The notes beneath the pieces are model-generated. The model was not told the origin of the DNA and searched no databases. It saw only the letters and a list, made by a program, of their open reading frames with translations. From positions 142,835 through 206,834 of the forward strand of contig NZ_LGCN01000017.1 of NCBI RefSeq assembly GCF_001279005.1: a DNA stretch of 64,000 nucleotides, given 5' to 3'. This document shows, piece by piece, positions 1 through 7,831 of this stretch. The position numbers and the translations under genes are program-made. Source of the stretch: Streptomyces caelestis. GTDB lineage: Bacteria > Actinomycetota > Actinomycetes > Streptomycetales > Streptomycetaceae. How positions within the stretch are numbered: position 1 is the stretch's first letter; each line of letters opens with the position of its first letter.

Positions 1-2
1 AC

Positions 3-56
3 GATCCGAAGGCGGAGCGGATCACCCAGCACCCGGATCACATCAGGATCGACTGA
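3..56 (+). CDS. 3' end of an unidentified upstream gene (partial)
   Basis: One open frame runs from the window edge to TGA at 54-56 and would encode a C-terminus ending HPDHIRID. It lies about 100 bases upstream of arsC on the same strand, so it could be the last part of another arsenic-resistance gene, but 17 residues are too few to name a family. The frame could also be non-coding. Confidence 0.3.
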   Translation, partial: DPKAERITQHPDHIRID

Positions 57-90
57 AGTCAGCATGCACTGATACTTTCACATCATCGCC

Positions 91-104
91 CGCTGATATC
101 AGCG
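91..104. promoter_or_regulatory. Perfect 14-bp palindrome upstream of arsC
   Basis: CGCTGATATCAGCG is exactly self-complementary. It sits 57 bases before the arsC start, just downstream of an imperfect inverted repeat (TGAAGTCAG at about 54-62 against CTGATACTTTCA at about 69-80). Palindromes here could be the operator of an ArsR-type repressor controlling arsC; no regulator gene is inside the window. A short hairpin ending the upstream gene is the alternative. Confidence 0.35.
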
Positions 105-160
105 AAGGTTGAAGTCATTGGCGGCTGGGTTCCGCCATGCGACGAGAAAGAACGATCATC

Positions 161-574
161 ATGGCCGACAAGCCGTCCGTACTGTTCGTCTGCGTCCACA
201 ACGCCGGCCGCTCCCAGATGGCCGCCGGCTTCCTCCAGCACCTCGCGGGCGACCGTATCGAGGTCCGCTCCGCCGGCTCCGTCCCGGGCGACCAGGTCAA
301 CCCGGCCGCGGTGGAGGCGATGAAGGAGGCCGGTGTGGACATCACCGGCGCCAAGCCGAAGATCCTCACCACCGAGGCCGTCCAGGCGTCCGACTACGTC
401 ATCACCATGGGCTGTGGTGACGCCTGCCCGGTCTTCCCCGGCAAGAAGTACCTCGACTGGGCCCTGGAGGATCCGGCCGGCAAGGGCGTCGACGCAGTCC
501 GCCCCATCCGCGACGGGATCAGGACGCGCATCGTGGCCCTCATCGCCGAGATCGACGCGAAGCGGGAGACGTGA
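161..574 (+). CDS. arsC: Arsenate reductase, low-molecular-weight phosphatase fold (ArsC)
   Basis: This 137-residue cytoplasmic enzyme would reduce arsenate to arsenite for export. The N-terminus carries the phosphate-binding loop CVHNAGRSQ, the CX5R signature of LMW protein tyrosine phosphatases and thioredoxin- or mycothiol-linked arsenate reductases. A second cysteine pair occurs in MGCGDACP near residue 87, matching the redox relay of this family, and a conserved WALEDP segment follows. Length is typical. ATG 161 was chosen over an upstream in-frame ATG at 137 because the purine-rich GAGAAAG precedes it and the phosphatase fold starts immediately after. Actinobacterial relatives may use mycothiol; the sequence does not decide that. 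Confidence 0.9.
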   Translation: MADKPSVLFVCVHNAGRSQMAAGFLQHLAGDRIEVRSAGSVPGDQVNPAAVEAMKEAGVDITGAKPKILTTEAVQASDYVITMGCGDACPVFPGKKYLDWALEDPAGKGVDAVRPIRDGIRTRIVALIAEIDAKRET

Positions 575-915
575 ACCGTCCCGGGGCAGGCAGAACTCCC
601 GGAGCGTCCCGAGTTCGGTGGTGGCCCGGTAGTGGTCGTTCTCGTACTCGCCGGGCGGGACGTGGTCGCCGACCGTCGCGGTCCCTCCGACACCGGCCGG
701 GTGGGTCCGGCCCAGGGCCGGAGAGACCGCGAGGACGGCGAGCGGGAGTCGAGCCTGCCTGCTCCGGACGGTGATCGCCAGGACCGCCGTGACCGCGGCG
801 GGCGTGAGGTGGAGCAGGTTGCCACGGAGGCCCACCCGGGTTCTCGTTCCTCCTTGATGCGGTCGTACTCGGCCGGTAGCGGTCTGCTCGCGGTGACGCC
901 TTCCGTGGCGGCCAC
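575..915 (-). pseudogene. Frameshifted, truncated small membrane-protein gene
   Basis: A good start exists at GTG 915, preceded by AGGAAGG, giving an N-terminus that ends DRIKEERE. Around 836-842 the reading frame must shift by one base to continue into GLRGNLLHLTPAAVTAVLAI, a hydrophobic segment, and then GEYENDHYRATTELGTLREF. Both halves look like real protein: a charged head, one or two membrane segments and an acidic tail. The second frame then runs without a stop antisense through arsC, so the original 3' end has been lost. An alternative is a separate short gene from GTG 835. The family was not recognised. Confidence 0.45.
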
Positions 916-1009
916 GGCCCTTCCTGAGCTCGGGTCCCGGTGGGACCGATGAGTGGGCGGGCAGGGATCCGACGCTCCGGGCCCTGCCCGCTCCGAAGGC
1001 CCGGGAGAC

Positions 1010-2995
1010 TCAGCCGACAGCGTGGAAGGACGGCAGGTTCTTGGAGTTGCTTCGTTCGATCCAGCCCTTTCCGTCCGCCGCGATCCCCTCCAAAAGGCGG
1101 AAGGTGTGGATGAAACCGGCCGCATCGAGGTTGACTTCGGAAATTTCCTCGGCGTCCTCGTCCGGCGCGAGTTGATGGCTGTCGGCGTCCTTGACGCGAA
1201 TGTTCCTGGCCGGTCCGTTGGTGAGGAAGAGCTCCAGGTCGTAGCCGACCTCGCTGCGTTCCGTGACCTGCACGGAGGACAACGCGTCGAACCGGTAGTT
1301 GCTTCGCTGCCGATTCCCGCGTTTCGCGTCGGTGAAATCGAATTCCGAGCTCACTTCACGAACGCCGTCCTGTGTGACCAGGAAAAGACGGAAGCTGTAG
1401 CGCGAGTACCGCCAGGGGCCGCCCTTCACCCGCCCTCGCTTGTAGGGGCGCGCGGGTGTCACCAGGATGGTGTGGGTGATCACATCGCGCCAGGTGAGCT
1501 GGTAGTGGCGGAGCGCTTCGTCGACGAACAGCGTCTTGTCGCAGGCGAGCCAGGTCTCCATTTCCTGCTCACTGGGGCGGGTGGCGTCCAGGAACGACTT
1601 CCAGTTCTGGTACGCGGCTTGGCGCACAGCCAGCTGCTCCTGGTATTCCCTGGTTTCCTCGGCCAGTCGGCGGTCCTCACCCCGGGCCTCCAGCCACGAG
1701 GACCCGGCCGCGTGTCCGGACCAGACCGCGCCGCCCACGGCCAGGACGGCCAGCAGCAGCTGCGGCGCGCCGACGCCTGAGGCCACTGTTACGAGCAGGG
1801 CCAGAGTCGTGAGGCCGACAACGCCGAGGGCGACCACGCACAGCGCCTTCGTCCCCGCCGGCGTCTGGTTCTGGTGGTGGTGATCGAACAGAGTGCCTTT
1901 GCTGTAGCGGTCCCGGGCGTCCTCGGCGAGATGGCGGATCAGCCAGTTGACCCGGTCCACGCCGATTCGGCTTTCCCGGTAGAGGACCGCGATCTCGGCG
2001 ACGAGGCTGTTGCGGATGTGGACGGTATGACCGAGCCATTCGTGCGGGGCGATTCCATGGGGCACGCGGATGCCGAAGTAGTGGTCGAACGAATGACGGA
2101 CCTGGTTGGTGAACCCGTCCCCGGCAGAGGCGGGATCACGCGGGTGCGGGACCTGGAGCACACGGTTCCTGGTCCTCAGCCGATGTTCCTGGAACCACCA
2201 TCGGCGACCGAAGTGAGCTGCGGTCAGACCCGCACCGAGCGCCACCGGCAACTCGACGGCTGCCGCGGCCGGGTCCGCGACCAGGGCCAGGACGCAGAGG
2301 AATGCGGTGGCGACGACGAACAGGCCGACTCGGACCGGGAGGGCCTCCTGGGCGGCGGCGACGGTGCTCGGACGGGGTGGCAGGGCCCGTGGCCCGATGG
2401 GGTCGGGTTCGAAATAGGCCCAGACCCGTTGGGCCCGGTGGTCGCCGAAGCGAGCCGCCTCGGCCCGCTGGCGGTGCTCGGCCCACAGGCTGTCCTTCAG
2501 CCCTCCGGTGAGCACCAGGTCGAAGTGGTGGAGGATCATGTCACGCAGACCGGGTGACAGGGCTCGCAACCGCTCCAGTACGCGTCCTGTTTCACCGTCC
2601 GGGATGCTGAGCGTCTCCAGCAGTTCGAAAGCGACGCACAGCGTGTCCTTCCACTTCCCCTCGGTGTATCCCGGTACGAGCCCGGAGGCACGGTGCAGCC
2701 GCTGGCGCTCCTCGGTGCTGAGGTCGTCGTAGGCACGTCCACTGAGCATGGCGAGCACCCAGTGGAAACGGACCTCCGCGTTGTCGTGTCCGTTGGCGAT
2801 CGCGTCACTGATCAAGTCGCGAGCGCGGCTGGGGACGCCATCCTCCAGGAACCGCACACCGGTCTTGTACTTCTGCTGAGGTGACGCATCCTGGTGGCCG
2901 ATGGAGACGTGGGCGTTGTGCACGACTCCGGCCTGGATTCCGACGGTGGAGCCGTAATCGGCTGAATTGTGCGTGACACTGTTGCCGTCGTTCAC
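1010..2995 (-). CDS. Four-helix membrane protein with N-terminal motif shared with the adjacent nucleosidase
   Basis: A 661-residue protein not assigned to a named family. Residues 1-35 hold a glycine-rich motif (STVGIQAGVV at 16-25) nearly repeated in the C-terminal part of the upstream nucleosidase (STVGIMAGSV). Residues 41-200 look like a helical repeat (TPR-like) domain. Hydrophobic helices are seen at about 220-240, 243-262, 382-404 and 410-430, with a histidine-rich stretch (DHHHQNQ, 371-377) before the third. The C-terminal 200 residues look soluble and beta-rich. No Walker A motif or nuclease motif was found. GTG 2995 overlaps the TGA of the upstream gene by four bases, so the two are translationally coupled. 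I infer a membrane effector or sensor in a three-gene conflict-type operon. Confidence 0.75.
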   Translation of the reverse strand: MNDGNSVTHNSADYGSTVGIQAGVVHNAHVSIGHQDASPQQKYKTGVRFLEDGVPSRARDLISDAIANGHDNAEVRFHWVLAMLSGRAYDDLSTEERQRLHRASGLVPGYTEGKWKDTLCVAFELLETLSIPDGETGRVLERLRALSPGLRDMILHHFDLVLTGGLKDSLWAEHRQRAEAARFGDHRAQRVWAYFEPDPIGPRALPPRPSTVAAAQEALPVRVGLFVVATAFLCVLALVADPAAAAVELPVALGAGLTAAHFGRRWWFQEHRLRTRNRVLQVPHPRDPASAGDGFTNQVRHSFDHYFGIRVPHGIAPHEWLGHTVHIRNSLVAEIAVLYRESRIGVDRVNWLIRHLAEDARDRYSKGTLFDHHHQNQTPAGTKALCVVALGVVGLTTLALLVTVASGVGAPQLLLAVLAVGGAVWSGHAAGSSWLEARGEDRRLAEETREYQEQLAVRQAAYQNWKSFLDATRPSEQEMETWLACDKTLFVDEALRHYQLTWRDVITHTILVTPARPYKRGRVKGGPWRYSRYSFRLFLVTQDGVREVSSEFDFTDAKRGNRQRSNYRFDALSSVQVTERSEVGYDLELFLTNGPARNIRVKDADSHQLAPDEDAEEISEVNLDAAGFIHTFRLLEGIAADGKGWIERSNSKNLPSFHAVG

Positions 2996-4155
2996 GACAC
3001 GTCACCCGCCGCGACGACCAGGGGCGCCAGCCTGGCCACCAGCTCGGGAAACTCCGCGACCAGACCGCGTAATCTCTTGAGTGCCATGGTCGCCCTCTTG
3101 GACGCATCGGGAGTGTTCTCACCCGCCGCCCGACGGGCGACGCCCAGCTCGGCCCGCGCCTCTCGGTAGGTGTCGTCGTCGAGGGCGCCCTCGGCGTGGT
3201 GCCGCATCAGGCGTTCACGGAAACGGTCCAGTTCCGCGACCAGGTCCGCCGGGCCGGTCACCTTCGGGTCCGCGTTGAAATGGACACTGCTTTCCTTGAC
3301 GGAGCCGGCCATGATGCCGACGGTGCTGTTGTGGGCGGTGTTGCTGACGTGAGCTCCGAGCCTGTCGGTCGTACGGGCCCTGTCTGCCTGGGACATGGCG
3401 ATCTGCTCCTGTTCTCCCACCAGTTCCACGGCCAGCCGTGTGGCGAATGCCGCCGCGTTCGCCGCGGCCCGTGGTTGCCAGTTGCGGTCCTTCGTGCTGT
3501 TCTTCGTGCCGTCCGCCCGGTCGCTGATTCCCCGGATGATGGCCACCGGCGCCCCGTTGAGATGACCGGCCTGCGCCACGCCGGCGGCCTCCATCTCGAT
3601 CGCGAGCGCGTCGTTGTAGTGCTCCCGGATCCACCGGGCCTCGGCCGAGATCCTCGAGTTCTGCACGATCTCACCGGCGGCGATCGCACCGAAGCGCACC
3701 TGCGGCGCGCGCCCCTGACCGGGCGAGCCGTCGACCCAGTCGTTCATGCGAGCCAGATGCGAGCCGAGCTGGCTGATGCCGTGCGCCGTCTCCCACACCC
3801 GGGGGCGGCTCTTGAGCCCGTCGTCCTCGCTGGTTCCTCCGTGGTAGGCGTACACGTGTGTGGCCATCACCACGTCGCCCAGCCTGGCGGTGTCCCACAG
3901 CGCACCGGCGACGCCGACGAACAACACGGCCACCGGCGAGAACTCCTGTACCGCGCGCTCGGCGATCACCGCGGCGGAATGATTCCCTTTGCTGGTCAGA
4001 CCGAGCGCGACACGGCATGAGGTGCCCTGAACGGTTCCCACCTCGAACAGCGTCCCGCGCTCATGACGGTGCACCTGCGCACCGGCCAGTTTCCGGTGCA
4101 CGGCCTGGTACTCGAGATTGAGGGCGGTGAGGATCACCACCAGGTCTTTCTGCAT
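2992..4155 (-). CDS. MTAN/PNP-family nucleosidase with C-terminal signalling-type tail
   Basis: Residues 1-250 are a nucleoside phosphorylase fold close to 5'-methylthioadenosine/S-adenosylhomocysteine nucleosidase: a glutamate near residue 15 (ALNLEYQAV), the glycine-rich VGVAGAL at 81-87, IEMEAAG at 186-192 with the ribose-binding glutamate, and RGISDRAD at 208-215 with the catalytic aspartate. All key positions appear present. Beyond the normal family length come a linker with the motif NSTVGIMAGSV at 276-286 and a helical tail (about 300-387) rich in Leu, Arg and Glu. The motif recurs at the start of the downstream membrane protein. PNP-type domains act as nucleotide-depleting effectors in some phage-defence systems, so an immune role is inferred rather than housekeeping salvage. 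ATG follows the NUDIX stop directly (TAGATG). Confidence 0.85.
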   Translation of the reverse strand: MQKDLVVILTALNLEYQAVHRKLAGAQVHRHERGTLFEVGTVQGTSCRVALGLTSKGNHSAAVIAERAVQEFSPVAVLFVGVAGALWDTARLGDVVMATHVYAYHGGTSEDDGLKSRPRVWETAHGISQLGSHLARMNDWVDGSPGQGRAPQVRFGAIAAGEIVQNSRISAEARWIREHYNDALAIEMEAAGVAQAGHLNGAPVAIIRGISDRADGTKNSTKDRNWQPRAAANAAAFATRLAVELVGEQEQIAMSQADRARTTDRLGAHVSNTAHNSTVGIMAGSVKESSVHFNADPKVTGPADLVAELDRFRERLMRHHAEGALDDDTYREARAELGVARRAAGENTPDASKRATMALKRLRGLVAEFPELVARLAPLVVAAGDVS

Positions 4156-4899
4156 CTATTCCCTTTCCTCTCTCGTGCTTTCTTCCGTCGCGGGCGGCAC
4201 AGGTCGGATCAGCGGCGGGAACAACACCGTCTTAGGGCCGGTCCGGTACAGCCGCGCGGGCCGGCCCCCCGTGCTCCTGCGACCGGAGCCGGCGGGGATG
4301 ATGAATCCCTCCACGGCCTGGACTTTCCGGTAGAAATTCCGGGTGTCGAGTTCGGTGCCCCACACCGCCTCGTACACCTGCTGCAACTCGGCTATGGTGA
4401 AAAGCTCCCCGCAGAATGCCGTGGCCAGCGCCGAGGATTCGAGTTTGGTACGCGCGCGTTCGATTCCGTCCGTCACGATCCGGCGGTGGTCGAAGGCCAG
4501 TTCCACCTCACCCGACAGGACGTCTTTCGCGGGAACCCACGCGGCATCCATGGCATCCGTTCCCGCGACCGGCTCGGGGAGTCCCGGCGCGATCGCCAAG
4601 TGGGCCACGGAGACGACTCGCCCCCGTGGATCACGGCCCGCGGCCCCGTAGGTGGCCAGCTGTTCGAGGTGCACCCACCCTGCGGTCAGAGCGGTTTCCT
4701 CGCTCAACTCGCGGTGGGCGGCGTCCAGGATCTCCTCACCGGCGTGGTTGAGGAATCCGCCGGGCAGGGCCCGCATGCCCTGGAAAGGAGCTTCGCCCCG
4801 CTCCACGAGCAGGACGCACAGTCGCCCCTCGCGCAGCGTCAGGATCACGAGATCGACCGTCAGGAGCACGGATGGAGGTGACCAGGCATCAGCTTGCAT
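4156..4899 (-). CDS. NUDIX hydrolase-like regulator with NrtR-type winged-helix tail
   Basis: This 247-residue protein has a NUDIX fold with the box GGFLNHAGEE...RELSEET at about 50-75. The C-terminal half ends in GRPARLYR, typical of the winged helix of NrtR/ADP-ribose-sensing regulators. The likely role is a transcription factor sensing a nucleotide derivative, possibly with residual hydrolase activity. ATG 4899 was chosen over ATG 4947: neither has a Shine-Dalgarno sequence, but a good promoter places the transcript start at 4899, giving a leaderless mRNA. First gene of a tight three-gene operon with the nucleosidase (0 bases between) and the membrane protein. It probably controls the cassette from the site at 4905-4922. 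Confidence 0.85.
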   Translation of the reverse strand: MQADAWSPPSVLLTVDLVILTLREGRLCVLLVERGEAPFQGMRALPGGFLNHAGEEILDAAHRELSEETALTAGWVHLEQLATYGAAGRDPRGRVVSVAHLAIAPGLPEPVAGTDAMDAAWVPAKDVLSGEVELAFDHRRIVTDGIERARTKLESSALATAFCGELFTIAELQQVYEAVWGTELDTRNFYRKVQAVEGFIIPAGSGRRSTGGRPARLYRTGPKTVLFPPLIRPVPPATEESTREERE

Positions 4900-4904
4900 G
4901 CCAG

Positions 4905-4935
4905 GTAAGGTACTTGGGTTACTGTCACTTTCACA
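4905..4935 (-). promoter_or_regulatory. Leaderless promoter and putative autoregulatory operator of the NUDIX operon
   Basis: Read on the minus strand, TTGTGA (-35) is followed after 18 bases by TACCTT (-10, fits TANNNT) and after 7 more by the ATG at 4899. The -10 lies within an interrupted repeat with arms GTAA and TTAC (4905-4908 and 4919-4922). A NUDIX/winged-helix repressor binding here would block its own operon. The promoter match is direct; the operator assignment is inference. Confidence 0.5.
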
Positions 4936-5129
4936 AGAAGGGGACATGGGGGCCGCTCGTGCGGTGGGGAGGAGGCCCTCCGAGCGGTCGACTCGTCGTC
5001 CGCTCCGCGGCCGGGCGTGAACCGGCGGAGCGGCTCAGGGGACGGGTGATCGTGTTCCAGGAAGGCCGGGAGGACGCCCCGGGACGTGTGATCCGCCGCA
5101 CGGTGCGGCGTGCACGTCGTGGCCGGCCG

Positions 5130-6332
5130 TCAGGAGGCGCCCCGCGGAGAGCGGGCGGAGGGGGCGCCCTTGCCGAAGGCGCGCATGGCGAGGGCGCCGG
5201 CCAGGGGGCCGGGGGCGAGGAGGAGGAAGGCGTACTCCCAGCCGACGGCCTCGGCCAGCAGGGGGGTGAGCTGGATGCTGACGACGGTGAGGGCGAAGCC
5301 GATCGCGGTCTGGCCGGTGAGCGCCGTGCCGATGTAGCGGTGGTCGGCGACCTCGCTCAGCGAGGTGGAGAACACCCCCGAGTCGGCGATCACGGCGGCG
5401 CCCCACAGTGCGCAGAAGGCGAACAGGAGCGGCGGCGGGGCGTGGAAGAGGAGCGGGGAGAGCAGGCAGCACAGGCCGCTGAGGAGAAGCGCCGTCAGGG
5501 CGGCGGGAGAGCGGCCGAAGCGGTCCGCGCCCCAGCCGCCGAGGAGGCAGCCGGCCGCTCCGCCGAGTCCCATGGCGAGGAACACCGTGATCTCCACCGA
5601 GCCCGGGAGTCCTCCCGCGGCGGGGGCCGCCAGCAGGAAGGACGGGATCCAGGTCCACAGGGCGTAGAGCTCCCACATGTGCCCGAAGTAGCCGAGGTTG
5701 GCCAGGCGCGGCCCGCGTTCGGTGAACATGGCCAGCGCGTACCGGGGGTTGCGGGCGGGAGCGGACGACGCCGTGTGGGGGCCGGGCCGGACGAGGGCCA
5801 GGGCGACGACGGAGCCCGCGAGTCCGGCCGCCGCCGCGGCGAGCAGGACACCGCGCCAGGGCAGGGAGCCCAGCCCGGCGATGAGGTGGGGAAGCGTGGA
5901 GCCGAGGGTGAGGGCGGCGATGAGGACGCCCATGGTCCTGCCCCGTCCGGCGCTGCCGGACCACGAGGCCATGAGCTTCATGCCGGTGGGATAGACCCCG
6001 GCCAGGAACATCCCGGTCATGAAGCGCAGCGGGACGGCGACGGCCGGCCCGTCGGCGACCAGGGCCAGCGCCACGGTGCAGACGGCGGCCGCCGCGGCAC
6101 TGGCGGCGAGCAGGCGCTGGGGCGGGACGCGGTCCGCCAGGTTCAGGGCGGTCGAGGCCACGGCCCCGGCGACGAAACCGAACTGCACGGAGGCCGTCAG
6201 CCACACCGCGCCGCCGGCCGTGAGCCCCCAGTCGCTGCGCAGGCCGGGGACCACCGCCGACATGGAGAACCACACGGCGAGGCCGAGCACCTGCACGGCG
6301 GCGATCGCACCGCGTCGCACCCCGACGTTCAC
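5130..6332 (-). CDS. MFS transporter
   Basis: A 400-residue integral membrane protein with about 12 hydrophobic segments separated by short Arg-rich loops. The loop after the second helix (NLADRVPPQRLL) and the GRGRTMGVL loop after the fourth fit the major facilitator superfamily. The substrate cannot be read from the sequence. GTG 6332 was chosen over the longer frame to 6434 because AGGGAGGGG lies just upstream and the protein then begins directly before the first helix. It is transcribed towards the NUDIX operon and is not obviously linked to it. The next gene upstream ends about 100 bases away on the same strand. Confidence 0.85.
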   Translation of the reverse strand: MNVGVRRGAIAAVQVLGLAVWFSMSAVVPGLRSDWGLTAGGAVWLTASVQFGFVAGAVASTALNLADRVPPQRLLAASAAAAAVCTVALALVADGPAVAVPLRFMTGMFLAGVYPTGMKLMASWSGSAGRGRTMGVLIAALTLGSTLPHLIAGLGSLPWRGVLLAAAAAGLAGSVVALALVRPGPHTASSAPARNPRYALAMFTERGPRLANLGYFGHMWELYALWTWIPSFLLAAPAAGGLPGSVEITVFLAMGLGGAAGCLLGGWGADRFGRSPAALTALLLSGLCCLLSPLLFHAPPPLLFAFCALWGAAVIADSGVFSTSLSEVADHRYIGTALTGQTAIGFALTVVSIQLTPLLAEAVGWEYAFLLLAPGPLAGALAMRAFGKGAPSARSPRGAS

Positions 6333-6430
6333 AGCCGCCCCCTCCCTTGGACCGAGACCTCGCTCCCGCGGCCCGGCCACGGCCGCGACCGCCCCCTTCC
6401 GTCCGCCCGCCGGGCCGATGTCCCGGGCCG

Positions 6431-7138
6431 TCACGGAGTGCGGAACCCGCGGAAGGTCACCTGTCGGCGGGTCCGGAACCCGATCCGCTCGTAGAGCGCG
6501 ATCGCGTCGGCGTTCGACTCGGCCACGTGCAGGAAAGGACGCTCCCGCCGTGCCAGGACGCGCGCGACGAGCGCGCGCACCAGGCGTGCGGCGTGGCCGC
6601 GGCCGCGTGCCTCGGGTGCGGTGCAGACGGCGCTGATCTCGGTCCAGCCGGGAGGCCGCAGACGTTCCCCCGCCATCGCCACCAGCACGCCCCTCTCGCG
6701 GACGCCGAGGTAGGCGCCGAGTTCGTGCGTGCGCGGACGGAACGGCCCCGGCCGGGTCCGTTCGACGAGGTCGAGCATCTCGGGGACGTCCGCGGGGCCC
6801 AGTCCGACCACGCCGGAGCCGGGCTCGGCATCGGGGTGGCCAGGGTGGTCACCGCCGGACCAGATCATCTGACGGCCTTCGAGGGTGAAGACCGGCTCCC
6901 AGTCCGGCGGCGGGACGGCCGGGCAACTGAACATGTCGGCGAGCTCTCCCCGGCCGAGCAGCCGGGCCAGATCGTCCCACTCCGCCGCGTCCGCGGCGGC
7001 GGGCACGGCGCAGAAGGTCGCGACCGGCGACAGGTAGGCGGCGGCCGCGCCGAACCGGCGGGCGAGGTGTGCGTGGCGCCCCCTGAGCGACTCGCCCACC
7101 GGATCGTCGAGGACGGCCGCAACGCGGTGACCTGCCAC
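6431..7138 (-). CDS. GNAT family N-acetyltransferase (FR47-like)
   Basis: A 235-residue protein. The C-terminal half contains the acetyl-CoA-binding motif APEARGRGHAARLV at about 171-184, followed by NADAIALYERIGF, the classic end of the GNAT fold. The N-terminal half is a divergent acceptor-binding domain as in FR47-type enzymes. The acceptor is unknown; amines of small molecules or protein N-termini are possible. GTG 7138 is preceded by GAAAGG at a normal distance. It is followed about 100 bases later by the MFS transporter on the same strand, so co-transcription is possible. Confidence 0.85.
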   Translation of the reverse strand: MAGHRVAAVLDDPVGESLRGRHAHLARRFGAAAAYLSPVATFCAVPAAADAAEWDDLARLLGRGELADMFSCPAVPPPDWEPVFTLEGRQMIWSGGDHPGHPDAEPGSGVVGLGPADVPEMLDLVERTRPGPFRPRTHELGAYLGVRERGVLVAMAGERLRPPGWTEISAVCTAPEARGRGHAARLVRALVARVLARRERPFLHVAESNADAIALYERIGFRTRRQVTFRGFRTP

Positions 7139-7372
7139 GGTGCTGCGCCTTTCGTGTCATGGGCCGGATCGGTCGCCCGGCATCGTGCGGAGCGGCGCCG
7201 GCCGGTCCGGCCCCGAGCCGGGACAGCCGGGACAGCGATCCGGGGACGGCCGCAGTCTATGGGGGCCGTAGAGGAGCTCTCCCGGTGGCCCCGAACCGGC
7301 CTGAAGAGGGGGCCGGGACGCCGTGGCCGCCGCACAAGCCCGTCCTGGGGGTGCGCGGACCGGCGGCGTGCG

Positions 7373-7735
7373 CTAGCCGGCCCTCTCCCCCACGTCCCGG
7401 GCCGTCGTGCGTCCGCGTCCCCAGGCCGCCAGGGGCCCGAGCGCTTCGTTGAGGTGCTCGCCGTCCTCGGTCAGCGAGTACTCGACGCGGGGCGGCACCT
7501 CGTCGTAGGAGACGCGGCGCACGACGCCGTCCGCCTCCATCTCGCGCAGGTGGGAGGCGAGCACCTTCTCGGTGATGCCCGGGAGCAGCCGGCGCAGCGC
7601 GCCGAAGCGGCGGTGGGGGTGCTCGTGGAGTGCCCAGAGGATCAGCACCTTCCACCTGCCGCCGATCACCTCCATCGCGGTGTCGATCCCGCAGACGTGT
7701 CCGTCCGGTGTGCCCGGCCGGTTCAGCGTCGTCAT
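7373..7735 (-). CDS. HxlR-family winged-helix regulator
   Basis: A 120-residue protein with the HxlR signature: a cysteine near the N-terminus (GHVCGIDTAME), then GGRWKVLILWAL, the helix-turn-helix RRFGALRRLLPGITEKVLASHLREM and the wing YDEVPPRVEYSLTEDG. Such proteins are thiol- or electrophile-responsive repressors or activators. It is divergent from the dehydrogenase gene at 7832, 96 bases apart, and most likely controls it. A repeat that could be its operator lies between them. Confidence 0.9.
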   Translation of the reverse strand: MTTLNRPGTPDGHVCGIDTAMEVIGGRWKVLILWALHEHPHRRFGALRRLLPGITEKVLASHLREMEADGVVRRVSYDEVPPRVEYSLTEDGEHLNEALGPLAAWGRGRTTARDVGERAG

Positions 7736-7784
7736 GCCCCACCCCTTCGACGTGCTCGCTCACCCCGGGGTAACCACCCACTCC

Positions 7785-7806
7785 GAAGTGCGTACTTGAT
7801 CACTTC
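7785..7806. promoter_or_regulatory. Candidate HxlR operator
   Basis: GAAGTG and CACTTC form inverted arms around a 10-base spacer containing GTACTTGAT, between the divergent HxlR gene and the dehydrogenase. The site lies 26-47 bases upstream of ATG 7832. HxlR-type sites commonly contain ACTT/AAGT half-sites, so assignment to this regulator is reasonable but untested. Confidence 0.4.
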
Positions 7807-7831
7807 CGGGCCTGCTCCCAGCCTAGTCGGC

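Noticed and set aside
4872..6494. A 540-residue plus-strand open frame
   Set aside because: Antisense to the MFS transporter; Gly/Arg/Glu-rich with no recognisable domain.
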